In this document: positions 1 through 7,673 of the stretch, piece after piece | Layout of the letters: each line of letters begins with the position of its first letter | Position numbering within the stretch: the stretch's first letter is position 1 | Source: an uncultured Thiodictyon sp. | GTDB lineage: Bacteria > Pseudomonadota > Gammaproteobacteria > Chromatiales > Chromatiaceae | Direction of reading: 5' to 3' | Assembly: GCF_903828115.1 (NCBI RefSeq) | Contig: NZ_CAIKKU010000324.1 | Span: 1-35,501 of the forward strand | DNA: 35,501 nucleotides | Made by a program: the position numbers and the translations under genes | Notes under the pieces: generated by a model | What the model saw: the letters and a program-made list of their open reading frames with translations, nothing else | The model's database searches: none | What the model was told of the DNA's origin: nothing

Positions 1-1
1 C

Positions 2-220
2 ATCACAGTGCTGCGCCGCGACCTGGACCAGCTTGCCGCCCAGGTCCACCAACTGCACTGTGCCGAGACCTACCGCACGCTCAAGGACCTGACCGACTGG
101 GACGCTTACTTTGTCGAACAGCGGGTTGCGCTGGAACAGGCGATTGAACAATTGGAAGCGGAGCTTGCCCAGACCGAGCAACCGGCTACCGCCGGACGCG
201 GGACCGACACCGATGGATGA
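2..220 (+). CDS. C-terminal end of an unrecognised protein (partial)
   Basis: The reading frame is open from the left edge to the TGA at 218-220, so this is the last ~72 residues of a gene that begins outside the window. An in-frame GTG at 8 exists but has no sign of being the native start. The visible part is helical and charged, with leucine/alanine heptad character (LDQLAAQVHQL, then ALEQAIEQLEAELAQ), consistent with a C-terminal coiled coil, and ends in a polar tail. I do not recognise the family. Its stop overlaps the ATG of the next gene by 8 nt (213-220), which suggests translational coupling to the WDW/Sel1 repeat protein. Confidence 0.55.
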   Translation: MTVLRRDLDQLAAQVHQLHCAETYRTLKDLTDWDAYFVEQRVALEQAIEQLEAELAQTEQPATAGRGTDTDG

Positions 221-2207
221 TACCGCTGCCGATACCGGCCGGAGCCTTGCGCTTGGCAAGAGCCAGACGCTCGTGCGGGTCATGGACCGGGCGCGCGCCA
301 TCACGGCTGAGTTGCAAGACGACAACGAACGCGCGTGTTTCAAAGCGGTCCTCGGAAGGCACCCCGAGTTTCTGGTCAAGGGCTTGTCTGCGCACTACCC
401 GATTGATGCCGACCTGCTTGAGCGCTATGCAGACGAGTGGGATTGGGAGGCACTCTCCGCCAATCCAACCTTGCACTGGAGCGTAGAGCTCATCGAGTGC
501 TACGAAGATCAGTGGGACTGGGGAGGGCTCTCCCATAACTCCGCCTTGCCGTGGAGTGATGAGTTGATCGAGCGCTATGCCGATCGGTGGGATTGGGGGT
601 CCCTCGCGTCGAACAGTGGCCCACCATGGACGCAAGACCTCATCGAGCGCTATGTGGATCGGTGGGGTTGGGGGTCCCTCGCGTCGAACAGTGGCCTACC
701 ATGGACGCAGGACCTCATCGAGCGCTATGCCGATCGGTGGGATTGGGGGTCCCTCGCGTGGAACAGTGGCCTACCATGGACGCTAGACCTCGTCGAGCGC
801 TATGCCGATCGGTGGGATTGGAGGAGGCTCGCGTGGAACAGTGGCCTACCATGGACGCTAGACCTCATCGAGCGCTATGCCGATCGGTGGGATTGGTGGT
901 CCCTCGCGCGGAACAGTGACCTACCATGGACGCTAGACCTCGTCGAGCGCTATGCCGATCGGTGGGATTGGGGGTCCCTCGCGTCGAACAGTGGCCCACC
1001 ATGGACGCAGGACCTCATCGAGCGCTATGTGGATCGGTGGGGTTGGGGACAGCTCGCCTTTAATCGAGCGTTGCCCTGGAGTGCTGCCTTCCTGGCACGT
1101 TTTGAATCCCATTGGGATTTTGAAGCTCTGGCGAAGAACCCCCTTCGGATGTGGCGACTCTTGCAGGGCGAAGACATCATCGAGTTGATGGACGAGTTGC
1201 CGCCGCCGCCACTGACATTTGCCGATGGTTGGGAAGCCTACCAGATCGGCGACTATGACCGCGCCCTCGCGGCTTGGCGTCCCTTGGCCGAGCAGGGCGA
1301 TGCCAATGGGCAAAGTAGTCTTGGTGTCATGTTCCGAGACGGCCGCGGCGTCCCTCAAGACTACGACCAAGCGGTGCACTGGTTTCGCAAGGCTGCCGAG
1401 CAGGGCAATGCCAATGCGCAGAGCAACCTCGGCAGGATGTACGACAATGGTCGCGGTGTCCCCCGGGACGCCGAGCAAGCGGTCTATTGGTATCGCAAGG
1501 CCGCCGAGCAGGCCTTTGCTGCTGCGCAGGTCAATCTCGGCTGGATGTACCAATACGGCCGCGGCGTCACCCAGGACGAAAGTCAAGCCGTGCAGTGGTA
1601 TCGCAAGGCTGTCGAGCAGAGCTATGCCCTTGCGCAAGACAATCTTGGCCTGATGTACCAGAACGGCCGTGGCGTCGCTCAGGATGACAGCCAGGCGGTG
1701 CACTGGTTCCGCAAGGCCGCCGAGCAGGGTAATACCGATGCGCAGACCAATCTCGGTTGGATGTACCAATACGGCCGCGGCGTCGCCCAAGATGACAGCC
1801 AGGCGGTGTACTGGTATCGCAAGGCTGCCGAGCAGGGCTATGCCCGTGCGCAAAGCAATCTTGGTGCCATGTACGGGGGCGGTCGCGGCATCGCTCAAGA
1901 CTACGCCCAAGCCTTGCAGTGGTATCGCAAGGCCGCTGAGCAAGGCAATGCCTTAGGGCAAAGGAATCTCGGTTTCATGTACCGAGACGGCTGCGGCGTC
2001 CCTCAAGACTACGACCAAGCGGTGCACTGGTTCCGCAAGGCCGCCGAGCAGGGTAATACCGATGCGCAGACCAATCTCGGTTGGATGTACCAATACGGTC
2101 GTGGCGTCGCCCAAGATGATAGTCAAGCCGTGCAGTGGTACCGCAAGGCTGTCGAACAGGGCAATGCCTTTGCCCAAGAACGGCTCCACGAGTATCTGCG
2201 GCGATAG
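213..2207 (+). CDS. WDW-repeat / Sel1-repeat scaffold protein
   Basis: A 664-residue protein. I chose ATG 213 over an upstream in-frame ATG at 111 because it gives a typical 8-nt overlap with the preceding stop and removes a low-complexity basic leader. After a ~67-residue N-terminal region come nine 25-residue repeats of the form LIERYADRWDWGSLASNSG.PW plus one degenerate unit. A spacer follows (about residues 310-360), then eight exact 36-residue Sel1 repeats with the signature A.xxLGxMYxxGRGVxQDxxQAVxWYRKAAEQ, and a short cap. Sel1 repeats are known alpha-solenoid protein-binding modules (TPR-like). The WDW repeat is a recurrent bacterial module of unknown role that I cannot name. No signal peptide or enzyme domain is visible, so a cytoplasmic protein-interaction role is inferred. 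Near-identical units show recent internal duplication. Confidence 0.85.
   Translation: MDDTAADTGRSLALGKSQTLVRVMDRARAITAELQDDNERACFKAVLGRHPEFLVKGLSAHYPIDADLLERYADEWDWEALSANPTLHWSVELIECYEDQWDWGGLSHNSALPWSDELIERYADRWDWGSLASNSGPPWTQDLIERYVDRWGWGSLASNSGLPWTQDLIERYADRWDWGSLAWNSGLPWTLDLVERYADRWDWRRLAWNSGLPWTLDLIERYADRWDWWSLARNSDLPWTLDLVERYADRWDWGSLASNSGPPWTQDLIERYVDRWGWGQLAFNRALPWSAAFLARFESHWDFEALAKNPLRMWRLLQGEDIIELMDELPPPPLTFADGWEAYQIGDYDRALAAWRPLAEQGDANGQSSLGVMFRDGRGVPQDYDQAVHWFRKAAEQGNANAQSNLGRMYDNGRGVPRDAEQAVYWYRKAAEQAFAAAQVNLGWMYQYGRGVTQDESQAVQWYRKAVEQSYALAQDNLGLMYQNGRGVAQDDSQAVHWFRKAAEQGNTDAQTNLGWMYQYGRGVAQDDSQAVYWYRKAAEQGYARAQSNLGAMYGGGRGIAQDYAQALQWYRKAAEQGNALGQRNLGFMYRDGCGVPQDYDQAVHWFRKAAEQGNTDAQTNLGWMYQYGRGVAQDDSQAVQWYRKAVEQGNAFAQERLHEYLRR
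414..1088 (+). repeat. 75-bp coding tandem repeat (WDW repeats)
   Basis: Nine in-frame 75-bp units start at 414, 489, 564, 639, 714, 789, 864, 939 and 1014; a degenerate tenth follows. Each encodes 25 residues containing ERYADRWDW. Units 3-4 (564-713) and 8-9 (939 onward) are nearly identical at the nucleotide level, including the rarer YVDRWGW variant, which points to duplication of a five-unit (375-bp) block. This is coding repeat DNA, not a CRISPR array. Confidence 0.9.
1296..2159 (+). repeat. 108-bp coding tandem repeat (eight Sel1 units)
   Basis: Eight consecutive 108-bp units, each encoding one 36-residue Sel1 repeat beginning GNA/GDA/GNT and ending RKAAEQ or RKAVEQ. An ~80-bp stretch at 1695-1774 recurs almost unchanged at 2019-2098, a spacing of 324 bp (three units), so this array also grew by recent duplication. 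Confidence 0.88.
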
Positions 2208-2229
2208 GTTCGCTTCATCTGGCTTCCGC

Positions 2230-2271
2230 GCTCTAACGTGGGAGCAAGTCCCGACGCTCCAGCGCTGCGGG
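2230..2271. repeat. REP-like palindromic repeat (copy A)
   Basis: This intergenic stretch, read on the minus strand, matches the core of the four-hairpin repeat at 13955-14058 (a GCTGGAGCGTCGG segment followed by ACTTGCTCCCACG). It lies just downstream of the repeat-protein gene. The rest of 2208-2440 shows no gene or motif that I recognise. Confidence 0.6.
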
Positions 2272-2440
2272 AAATAGTGGAAGGGAAATAGGGGCATAAG
2301 GAACCAGGGTCAAATGCTGCGCTCCGGAGACTCCCGGGGCAATGGCGGCATCCCCGGTTTGAGCGGAAGAACGTGAATAGAGCCATCAGTTGCAGTCAGG
2401 CATCAGCCGCGTCTTGCCGGACGCACCGGGTCATCAGGAA

Positions 2441-2647
2441 TCACAGGTCATCAAGCAACCACTCCTGTTCCCGCAGTGCCCGAGCCAAGTCCCGCAGCAT
2501 GGGCCGATACCCGCCGCGATAGGCATTGCGAGCGGACCGCTCCTTGCCCTCAGCCGTCCGCGGGCCGGTCGCGTGCTGCCAAGGCCGCCAGGTCCGAATC
2601 AGCGCGGCCTGCCGCTGCCGCCGTTGCGCAGTCCAGGGGGTTGCCAT
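2441..2647 (-). CDS. Small conserved basic protein (RQRQAALI...GPRTAEGK type)
   Basis: A 68-residue basic protein beginning MATPWTAQRRQRQ. The core WRPWQHATGPRTAEGKER, followed by NAYRGGYRP and a leucine-rich C-terminus, resembles small hypothetical proteins I recall from prophages and integrative elements: W.PW..STGP.T..GK...NA..GG. Function is unknown; the arginine-rich, tryptophan-containing N-terminus could bind nucleic acid (inference). It overlaps the 3' end of the upstream gene by 98 nt in another frame. It is the last gene of the leftward element operon that I can support. Confidence 0.55.
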   Translation of the reverse strand: MATPWTAQRRQRQAALIRTWRPWQHATGPRTAEGKERSARNAYRGGYRPMLRDLARALREQEWLLDDL

Positions 2648-3254
2648 GCGTATGCTCCAATAGTTCGTTTGGCCGATTTCCGTTTTCTTGCGCCCGCGGG
2701 GCCTCGGTGGCGCCGTTGTTGACCTGTTGATTATGGGCGATGTTGGCCTGCTTCACGAACGCCACGGCGCGCGGGTTCTTCAGTTCCCCCAGCGCCTCCA
2801 GCGTCCGCACGGTCTGCGCCTGAGCCCGGAAGGCCAGGCGCAGGTAGCGCTCCGCATTCTCCGGGTTGTGGAGTTCCATGTTCTTTTGCCCGCGGCGTGC
2901 CAGCGAGCAAAAGAGGGCGTCCAGCGTATGGGCCTGGCTCACCAGCATGGCCTCGGGGCGCCCCATGTCGCCCGCCGCGACCTTGGAAACCTCCACTCGT
3001 AGCTGGTCCACCAGGGCGTTCACGTCCAACAACTCATCGAACGACTGAATGGTGACCGCCGACCTTACCGCCGGTTCCAGCAGTGCCCGGGCCATCAGGA
3101 TGTCGCCCAAGTCTCGCTCTAATTGGCCTCGCGACTTGGGTGGAGAATCGTCATGCGCCCGCAGTATTTCTCTTGCTTCGGCCGACATAAATCGCTCATC
3201 CACCAGCAAAAAGTTCCGCGCAGGTTTTTCCGGGGGTGTGTTTTTCTCACTCAT
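2550..3254 (-). CDS. Conserved hypothetical protein of an integrative element
   Basis: 234 residues starting MSEKNTPPEKP at an ATG that overlaps the stop of a 40-codon upstream frame by 8 nt. The middle (about residues 70-170) is helical: FDELLDVNALVDQLR, then MLVSQAHTLDALFCSLARRGQKN, then NAERYLRLAFRAQAQTVRTLEAL. Next comes NPRAVAFVKQANIAHNQQVNNG and a tail NELLEHTHGNPLD. I recall this tail pattern (NELLE..HG..LD) in hypothetical proteins of mobile elements; no function is established to my knowledge. The compositionally different last ~35 residues are read through the start of the overlapping downstream gene. Confidence 0.65.
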   Translation of the reverse strand: MSEKNTPPEKPARNFLLVDERFMSAEAREILRAHDDSPPKSRGQLERDLGDILMARALLEPAVRSAVTIQSFDELLDVNALVDQLRVEVSKVAAGDMGRPEAMLVSQAHTLDALFCSLARRGQKNMELHNPENAERYLRLAFRAQAQTVRTLEALGELKNPRAVAFVKQANIAHNQQVNNGATEAPRAQENGNRPNELLEHTHGNPLDCATAAAAGRADSDLAALAARDRPADG

Positions 3255-3369
3255 TGGGGGCGCACCATCTTGACCGCATCGGCATTGACTGCGCGAACCG
3301 GCAGAGTAAGCCCATGGTCAGGCTCATTTGCAGTTCAGCGACTTGGCGCTGCATATCGGCGTGGTTCAT
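3247..3369 (-). CDS. Candidate small protein (40 aa)
   Basis: An ATG at 3369 opens a 40-codon frame beginning MNHADMQRQVAELQMSL and ending at TGA 3249-3247. It lies between the helicase stop (3428) and the next ATG (3254), and its stop overlaps that ATG by 8 nt. Three other junctions in this operon have the same overlap length. The N-terminus is an amphipathic helix followed by a Met-rich, basic, tryptophan-containing tail. No clear Shine-Dalgarno sequence precedes it. It could be a leader peptide for coupling rather than a functional protein. Confidence 0.4.
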   Translation of the reverse strand: MNHADMQRQVAELQMSLTMGLLCRFAQSMPMRSRWCAPNE

Positions 3370-3427
3370 TCGGATGTGTCTCTATGTGATTCGGTGAATG
3401 GGTGCCGCGTCCGTGCGGCAGGGTAGC

Positions 3428-4924
3428 CTATGCCGCCCGGCGCTTGGCCCATGCGATCCGGCGGCGCATCTGTTCGCCCCGAATCCAACGGGCCTGGTCT
3501 GGCGTAGGCTGCACAGGCTCTAAATCTTTCCATGCCCATGCTGGTTTCTCACCATTGAACTTGGCCATAAACAGATGGTAGGCGATCCCGTCTTTCGGGT
3601 TGCTGCTATTGCGTACCGTCCAGAGCATAGCCAGATACCAGTTGAGTCGGTCGGCGCGGTCATCGGCACCACGACTGCCGAATGGGACAAGCTCACCATC
3701 AACGCTATGCACCGATGATGCCGGGCGCGGGCGGTCAATGCCGCAACTGGGGCAAGTAAACTGCGCGGGCTCCATGACTGCGCCACATTCGGAACAGGCA
3801 ACGAATCTAGGCTTGTCCTTTTTCTTGCGCTTCGCCCGCTCGTCGCCTTTGCCGTCGTCAAGGTCGGGAACCTCGAAGTGAATTGGCGTGCCATGCTTCC
3901 CCGTATTATCGGCATGGTCCAGGATGATGCAATCGGTCTTTCCCGGTGCCGTGCGAATGCCGCGACCCATCTGTTGCATGTGTAGTGATTCGCTCAACGT
4001 CGGCCGGGCGAGAATGAGGCAAGCCGCGTCTGGCACATCGAAGCCAATGCCTAACACGTTGACGCTTGTTAGGATTTTTATTGACCCATCACGGAAACCG
4101 CCAATCAGCCGCTTGCGCTCATCGCTCTTGGTGTAGGCGTCCAGGTGCGCAACCGTCACCCCTTCGGCTTCAAAGTCCGCGGCTATGGTTTTGGAGTGTG
4201 CAATGTTGACCGCAAAGCAGAGGGTCGGCCGGTTCTCCCCAAGCTTTTTCCAGGTCTTGACAATATCGCCCACCAGTTCCCGGTTGTTCATCGCCTCACC
4301 CAATGCCGACTCCGTGTAGTCGTAACCGTGGGTCGTGGTTCCTGCCGACACGCCAGCCAGTGCCGCAGTAATGCGATCGACACCGGGGGCGAACGCGCGG
4401 ACAGGCACCAGGAAACCGCCATCGGTCAGTTCCCGCACCGATGGGCCGCGTACCAGATTGGTGAAATACTGCCCCAGTCCTTTGCGCATTGGGGTTGCTG
4501 ATAGGCCAATGAACGGAAGCGCGTTCCATGATTTCATTAGCTTGATGTGCGCTTGGTGCAGGATATGACACTCGTCAATGATGATAAGGTCCACCCAATC
4601 CGGGGCGCGCCGCTTCGCAATCGTCTGAATCGACGCAACGATTATATCGTCCGCGGGGGAGTAGCTGGTGAACTCGCCTTGAAGAATGCCGACCCTTAGC
4701 CCCATGGCGTGAAAGGTGTTGGCCGCCTGGGCTACCAATTCGATGCGGTCAACGATGAATAAAACGCGCTTCTCCTTGGCGACTGCGGCCTTGGCGATGT
4801 GCGACGCGACCACGGTTTTACCGCCTCCCGTAGCGAGTCCCAAGACCTGGCGACGGTGGCCTTGGCGTAAGCCCTGGCGCAACTCGTCAATGCAGCCCTG
4901 TTGATGCGGGTACAGGTCATACAT
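3428..4924 (-). CDS. DEAD/DEAH-type SF2 helicase of the element
   Basis: 498 residues from ATG 4924, chosen because it overlaps the upstream stop by 8 nt and starts right at MYDLYPHQQGCIDELRQGL, the Q-motif-like entry of this family. Visible motifs are Walker A ATGGGKT (about 31-37), DECH box in IIIDECH (117-120), SATP (142-145) and motif VI QQMGRGIR (317-324). After the two RecA lobes is a four-cysteine zinc-ribbon-like stretch CSEC...CPSC (about 377-394). The C-terminus carries a charged WAWKDLEP/RRRIAWAKRRAA tail. Such helicases follow primases in phage and satellite replication modules, so a role in unwinding the element's DNA is inferred. It closes the replication gene set and is translationally coupled to the primase-like gene. 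Confidence 0.88.
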   Translation of the reverse strand: MYDLYPHQQGCIDELRQGLRQGHRRQVLGLATGGGKTVVASHIAKAAVAKEKRVLFIVDRIELVAQAANTFHAMGLRVGILQGEFTSYSPADDIIVASIQTIAKRRAPDWVDLIIIDECHILHQAHIKLMKSWNALPFIGLSATPMRKGLGQYFTNLVRGPSVRELTDGGFLVPVRAFAPGVDRITAALAGVSAGTTTHGYDYTESALGEAMNNRELVGDIVKTWKKLGENRPTLCFAVNIAHSKTIAADFEAEGVTVAHLDAYTKSDERKRLIGGFRDGSIKILTSVNVLGIGFDVPDAACLILARPTLSESLHMQQMGRGIRTAPGKTDCIILDHADNTGKHGTPIHFEVPDLDDGKGDERAKRKKKDKPRFVACSECGAVMEPAQFTCPSCGIDRPRPASSVHSVDGELVPFGSRGADDRADRLNWYLAMLWTVRNSSNPKDGIAYHLFMAKFNGEKPAWAWKDLEPVQPTPDQARWIRGEQMRRRIAWAKRRAA

Positions 4925-5984
4925 GGGCGACCTCCCGAACGAACTCGCCCGAGCAATAGGCGTCGGCGTCACCCCACAGACTCATCACGTCGCGGATGCT
5001 CCGGCCGTCGCAATGACTGTGCGAGCAATGGAAACCAGGCCAACCTCCATCGGCCTCGTAGATGATCGAGTCGCTTCCGGTCTTGGGGCTCGAGGATGTG
5101 TGCTCAGCCGACCATGGGCAGCGGACGCCATGCTTGTTACCGACCAACGGGCCGACGTATGCCCCGTGGGCGCCGAACCAGGCCAGCACATCAAGGCGGG
5201 TGTAATCCCCCCGGCCAGATACCGCGGGGGCGCCTACGGGCCGCGCATCGCGCTTTGGGGCCCTATCCGCAGTCTGGCGCGCGAAGTAATCGGCCAGTGC
5301 TGCAACCTGGCGAGGATGTACCTGTTTCCAGTCCTTCGGAATCTTGATCCAGCTTTGCCGGTGGGGTCGCTCGACGGTGCTCGGACCCTTGCGCTTCACC
5401 GAGCCGTAGAGGCAGCACAAGCGCGCAGGATTCCGAACGGTGCGATCGAATGTAACCGCATCGTCGCTGAATTCGCGATGCAGCCCTGAATAGATCGCGG
5501 CCAACTGCGCCTTGACCTCGGGGGTATTCGGGAGGGCCGTCCGATATTGCAGATGCCAGCCGTTGCCGGACATCCCGATAGCCGGAGCGGGCCAGCCGAC
5601 AGCCGCCAGGCGCCGGACCAGACCGTGCGCGCGGGTCTCGGCTTCGGCCAACGCACAGGTCGTGCTACTCGTGCCGGTCGGCCGCGCGGAGTCGAAGTCG
5701 AAGAACAGCCGGCAGTGGCGCGTAACCGCCTGGTCTGGGGTGCGGCAGGTCTTGCCGGGGACTACCCGCCGGTGCTCCGTGAGGTAGCCCTTGATCGCCT
5801 CCAGGTCGATCCTGTTGATCGTCGTGAACAGATTTCCGGACCTGGCCATCAGCCGCGCGTCGTGCAACAGGTTGGCGGCGTTGTCGTACCAACCAACATC
5901 GAGCTTGCCGTGGGCCATGTGGCACAACTCGATCAGGCCAGCATCCCGAATCAGCCAATTCAAATATTCCTGAGTCGTGCTCAC
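4917..5984 (-). CDS. Primase-like protein (AEP-type domain plus zinc site)
   Basis: 355 residues from GTG 5984, which overlaps the upstream TGA by 4 nt (GTGA). The N-terminal ~230 residues carry the three motifs expected of archaeo-eukaryotic primase/prim-pol domains: FFDFD (94-98, metal-binding Asp96/Asp98), SGNGWHL (139-145, catalytic His144) and TFDRTVRNPARL with a hydrophobic-Asp at 179-180. GSVKRKG follows at about 194-200. The C-terminal part has VRCPW...H and FHCSHSHC, a possible CHC2-like zinc site. It probably makes primers for element replication with the downstream helicase. Family assignment comes from motifs only; whether it is an active polymerase cannot be seen. Confidence 0.78.
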   Translation of the reverse strand: MSTTQEYLNWLIRDAGLIELCHMAHGKLDVGWYDNAANLLHDARLMARSGNLFTTINRIDLEAIKGYLTEHRRVVPGKTCRTPDQAVTRHCRLFFDFDSARPTGTSSTTCALAEAETRAHGLVRRLAAVGWPAPAIGMSGNGWHLQYRTALPNTPEVKAQLAAIYSGLHREFSDDAVTFDRTVRNPARLCCLYGSVKRKGPSTVERPHRQSWIKIPKDWKQVHPRQVAALADYFARQTADRAPKRDARPVGAPAVSGRGDYTRLDVLAWFGAHGAYVGPLVGNKHGVRCPWSAEHTSSSPKTGSDSIIYEADGGWPGFHCSHSHCDGRSIRDVMSLWGDADAYCSGEFVREVAHV

Positions 5985-6586
5985 AGGACACCTCCGCGGC
6001 GCTTGCCGGTCGTCGCGCCTAAATCCCCTGCGGACGGGTCGGGTTCGGCGCGCGGGTCGACCGGGGGTCCATTCGGGGCATCAGAGGGGGATGCAGTACG
6101 GGTAGTAGGAGTTGCCCCTTGCCATGCCCCTTGGTAAGCCCCTTCCGAAGCCCCTTGGTAAGCGCCTTCGGCGTCGTCCTGGAAAATCGGCCAGCGACCC
6201 AAGAACAAGTCGAGCAACTGCGTCCGGGGCAGCGCCCGAAGATGGCGGCGACCCTCGATAACGCGCAGGTCTGGCCCCTTGGGGTTGGTCTTCCGCCAGC
6301 GGTATTGCTCGGCACAGACCGCGTGCACAAGAACCACGTCGGCCGCCCGGTCCCACAGGATCAGGCCGATACTCTCCAGGTCCTCGAGCCCGGTCAGGAC
6401 CGACTCGCGGTCCTCCCGGATCATTTCGCCGATTGCGGCGGGGGTGACGAAATAGAGCCCCGTAGCGTGCGACTCCGGGCCGCCCTCAAGGTAGGCGTAG
6501 AGCTTGAAGTGAAGGTCTCCCAGCTTGAGGGCTTGGCGAAATTCCCGCGTCCATTTCACCGGGGCGCTGTAGTGATCCTTACGCAT
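5981..6586 (-). CDS. Phage-type replication protein with winged-helix N-terminus
   Basis: 201 residues from ATG 6586 (MRKDHYSAPVKWTREF), chosen because it overlaps the ParB-like gene's stop by 8 nt. Residues ~25-95 (KLYAYLEGGPESHATGLYFVTPAAIGEMI, then VLTGLEDLESIGLILWD) resemble the winged-helix domain of phage replication-organiser proteins, where HATGLY/HMTGLY is typical. A repetitive segment GAYQGASEGAYQGAWQGA precedes a Pro/Ala-rich disordered tail. Similar GxxxG-like runs occur in phage replication proteins. It likely recognises an origin or recruits the primase/helicase (inference). The next gene starts inside its stop codon. Confidence 0.6.
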   Translation of the reverse strand: MRKDHYSAPVKWTREFRQALKLGDLHFKLYAYLEGGPESHATGLYFVTPAAIGEMIREDRESVLTGLEDLESIGLILWDRAADVVLVHAVCAEQYRWRKTNPKGPDLRVIEGRRHLRALPRTQLLDLFLGRWPIFQDDAEGAYQGASEGAYQGAWQGATPTTRTASPSDAPNGPPVDPRAEPDPSAGDLGATTGKRRGGVL

Positions 6587-7673
6587 GGCCACCCTCCGGC
6601 GCATAGCGCAGCAGGGCCGCCCGCAGGTGCTCAACCAGCGGCGCGCGGTCGCTTGGCAGCAGGGCGGCGGAGAGCTTTTCCAGCGCCACGAGGGATGCCG
6701 TCACCGCGTGCGCGGCGCGCATCGCATCCTTGGCGGTCGGCGCCTTCACCTTCGGCGGCGTGGTCGGGGCCGGGGTCTTGGCAGTGGGTGCTGACCGCGC
6801 TTTGCCGTCCCTGCCGATCCGCTTGGGGGCCGCCGGAGCGGGCTCGTCGTCGTCGTGCGGGCGGTACACCTCAGCCGCGACAGGCGCGACAGCATCGGCC
6901 GGGCCGGTGGGCTCAACTGCGGAAATTCCGCAGTTGGAGATTCCGCGACGCGCGGCGGCAACGGTCTTGTCGGAAACGCCTACCTGCTCGGCAATCCGAC
7001 GGTCCGACCACTGCGACCACTCCGGGTCCTGCAACAGCGTCTCGACTGCCCGGTGCTTGTCTTCGTTCGAGCGGCGCAGTCCGTGCGCTCGGTTGGCGCC
7101 GATGGCGAACAGGAGGGCGTCGCGCCGGGTCCCGGGGTGCACCCTGGCGTAGATGTAATCCATCTCAGCGGCCAGACAGGCGTTGGTGCGGGTGAATCCG
7201 TCCGCGACGATGTACTTGCCGTCGGCGCCGAACACGTCAATGGGCGCTTGGGCGATCCAGGCGCGGATGTCCTGCGAGTACTCGACAACCAGAGCATCGT
7301 CAGTGCTGACTCGTTGCTGGATCGCCAGATCAACGGTCAGACTCAACAACGGGAGCTTGATCGGCCCCAGATCAGGCGCAGCAACGGGGCCGGGGGTGAT
7401 CGGCGCAGGGATCGCAGGGAGCGGCGCATCGGAGCTTTCGGCCAATTTCTTGAGCTTGGCGAGCGGAATCGTCCCGAGTCCGAACCGACCTGTTTTTGCT
7501 GAGGATAACTGGCCTCCGCTGATGCCCATCGCAACGGCCAACGCACCCTGCGTGAGTCCGTTGATGGTCATTGCGTTCTCGATCAGCGTCGCAATTTCGC
7601 CGGTTGTTGCGGTATCATTTGGGCGCGGGATCAAGGCGCCGGTCATTCCTTCGGGGGTGGTCGGCGTTTCCAT
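6579..7673 (-). CDS. HTH / ParB-like domain protein
   Basis: 364 residues from ATG 7673, which directly abuts the stop of the AlpA-like gene. Residues ~25-75 (IATLIENAMTINGLTQGALAVAMGIS...) look like a Cro/C1-type helix-turn-helix. Residues ~115-235 form a ParB/Srx-like region: DIRAWIAQAP, then KYIVADGFTRTNACLA with the ParB-like DG.R pattern changed to DGFTR. ALLFAIGANRAHGLRRSNEDK and a second HTH-like WSDRRIAEQVGVSDKTVAAAR follow. A Pro/Ala/Lys-rich linker and a helical C-terminus complete it. ParB-like proteins of mobile elements act in partition or regulation; here regulation or maintenance is inferred. The stop overlaps the downstream start by 8 nt. Confidence 0.72.
   Translation of the reverse strand: METPTTPEGMTGALIPRPNDTATTGEIATLIENAMTINGLTQGALAVAMGISGGQLSSAKTGRFGLGTIPLAKLKKLAESSDAPLPAIPAPITPGPVAAPDLGPIKLPLLSLTVDLAIQQRVSTDDALVVEYSQDIRAWIAQAPIDVFGADGKYIVADGFTRTNACLAAEMDYIYARVHPGTRRDALLFAIGANRAHGLRRSNEDKHRAVETLLQDPEWSQWSDRRIAEQVGVSDKTVAAARRGISNCGISAVEPTGPADAVAPVAAEVYRPHDDDEPAPAAPKRIGRDGKARSAPTAKTPAPTTPPKVKAPTAKDAMRAAHAVTASLVALEKLSAALLPSDRAPLVEHLRAALLRYAPEGGHA

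Noticed and set aside
450-465. Left copy of the tRNA tip (ACTCTCCGCCA)
   Set aside because: It falls inside the WDW coding sequence, differs from the right copy at its first base, and has no tRNA structure around it.
414-1088. Regular 75-bp repeats as a possible CRISPR array
   Set aside because: Repeats are contiguous without unique spacers, are in frame and encode a consistent peptide repeat.
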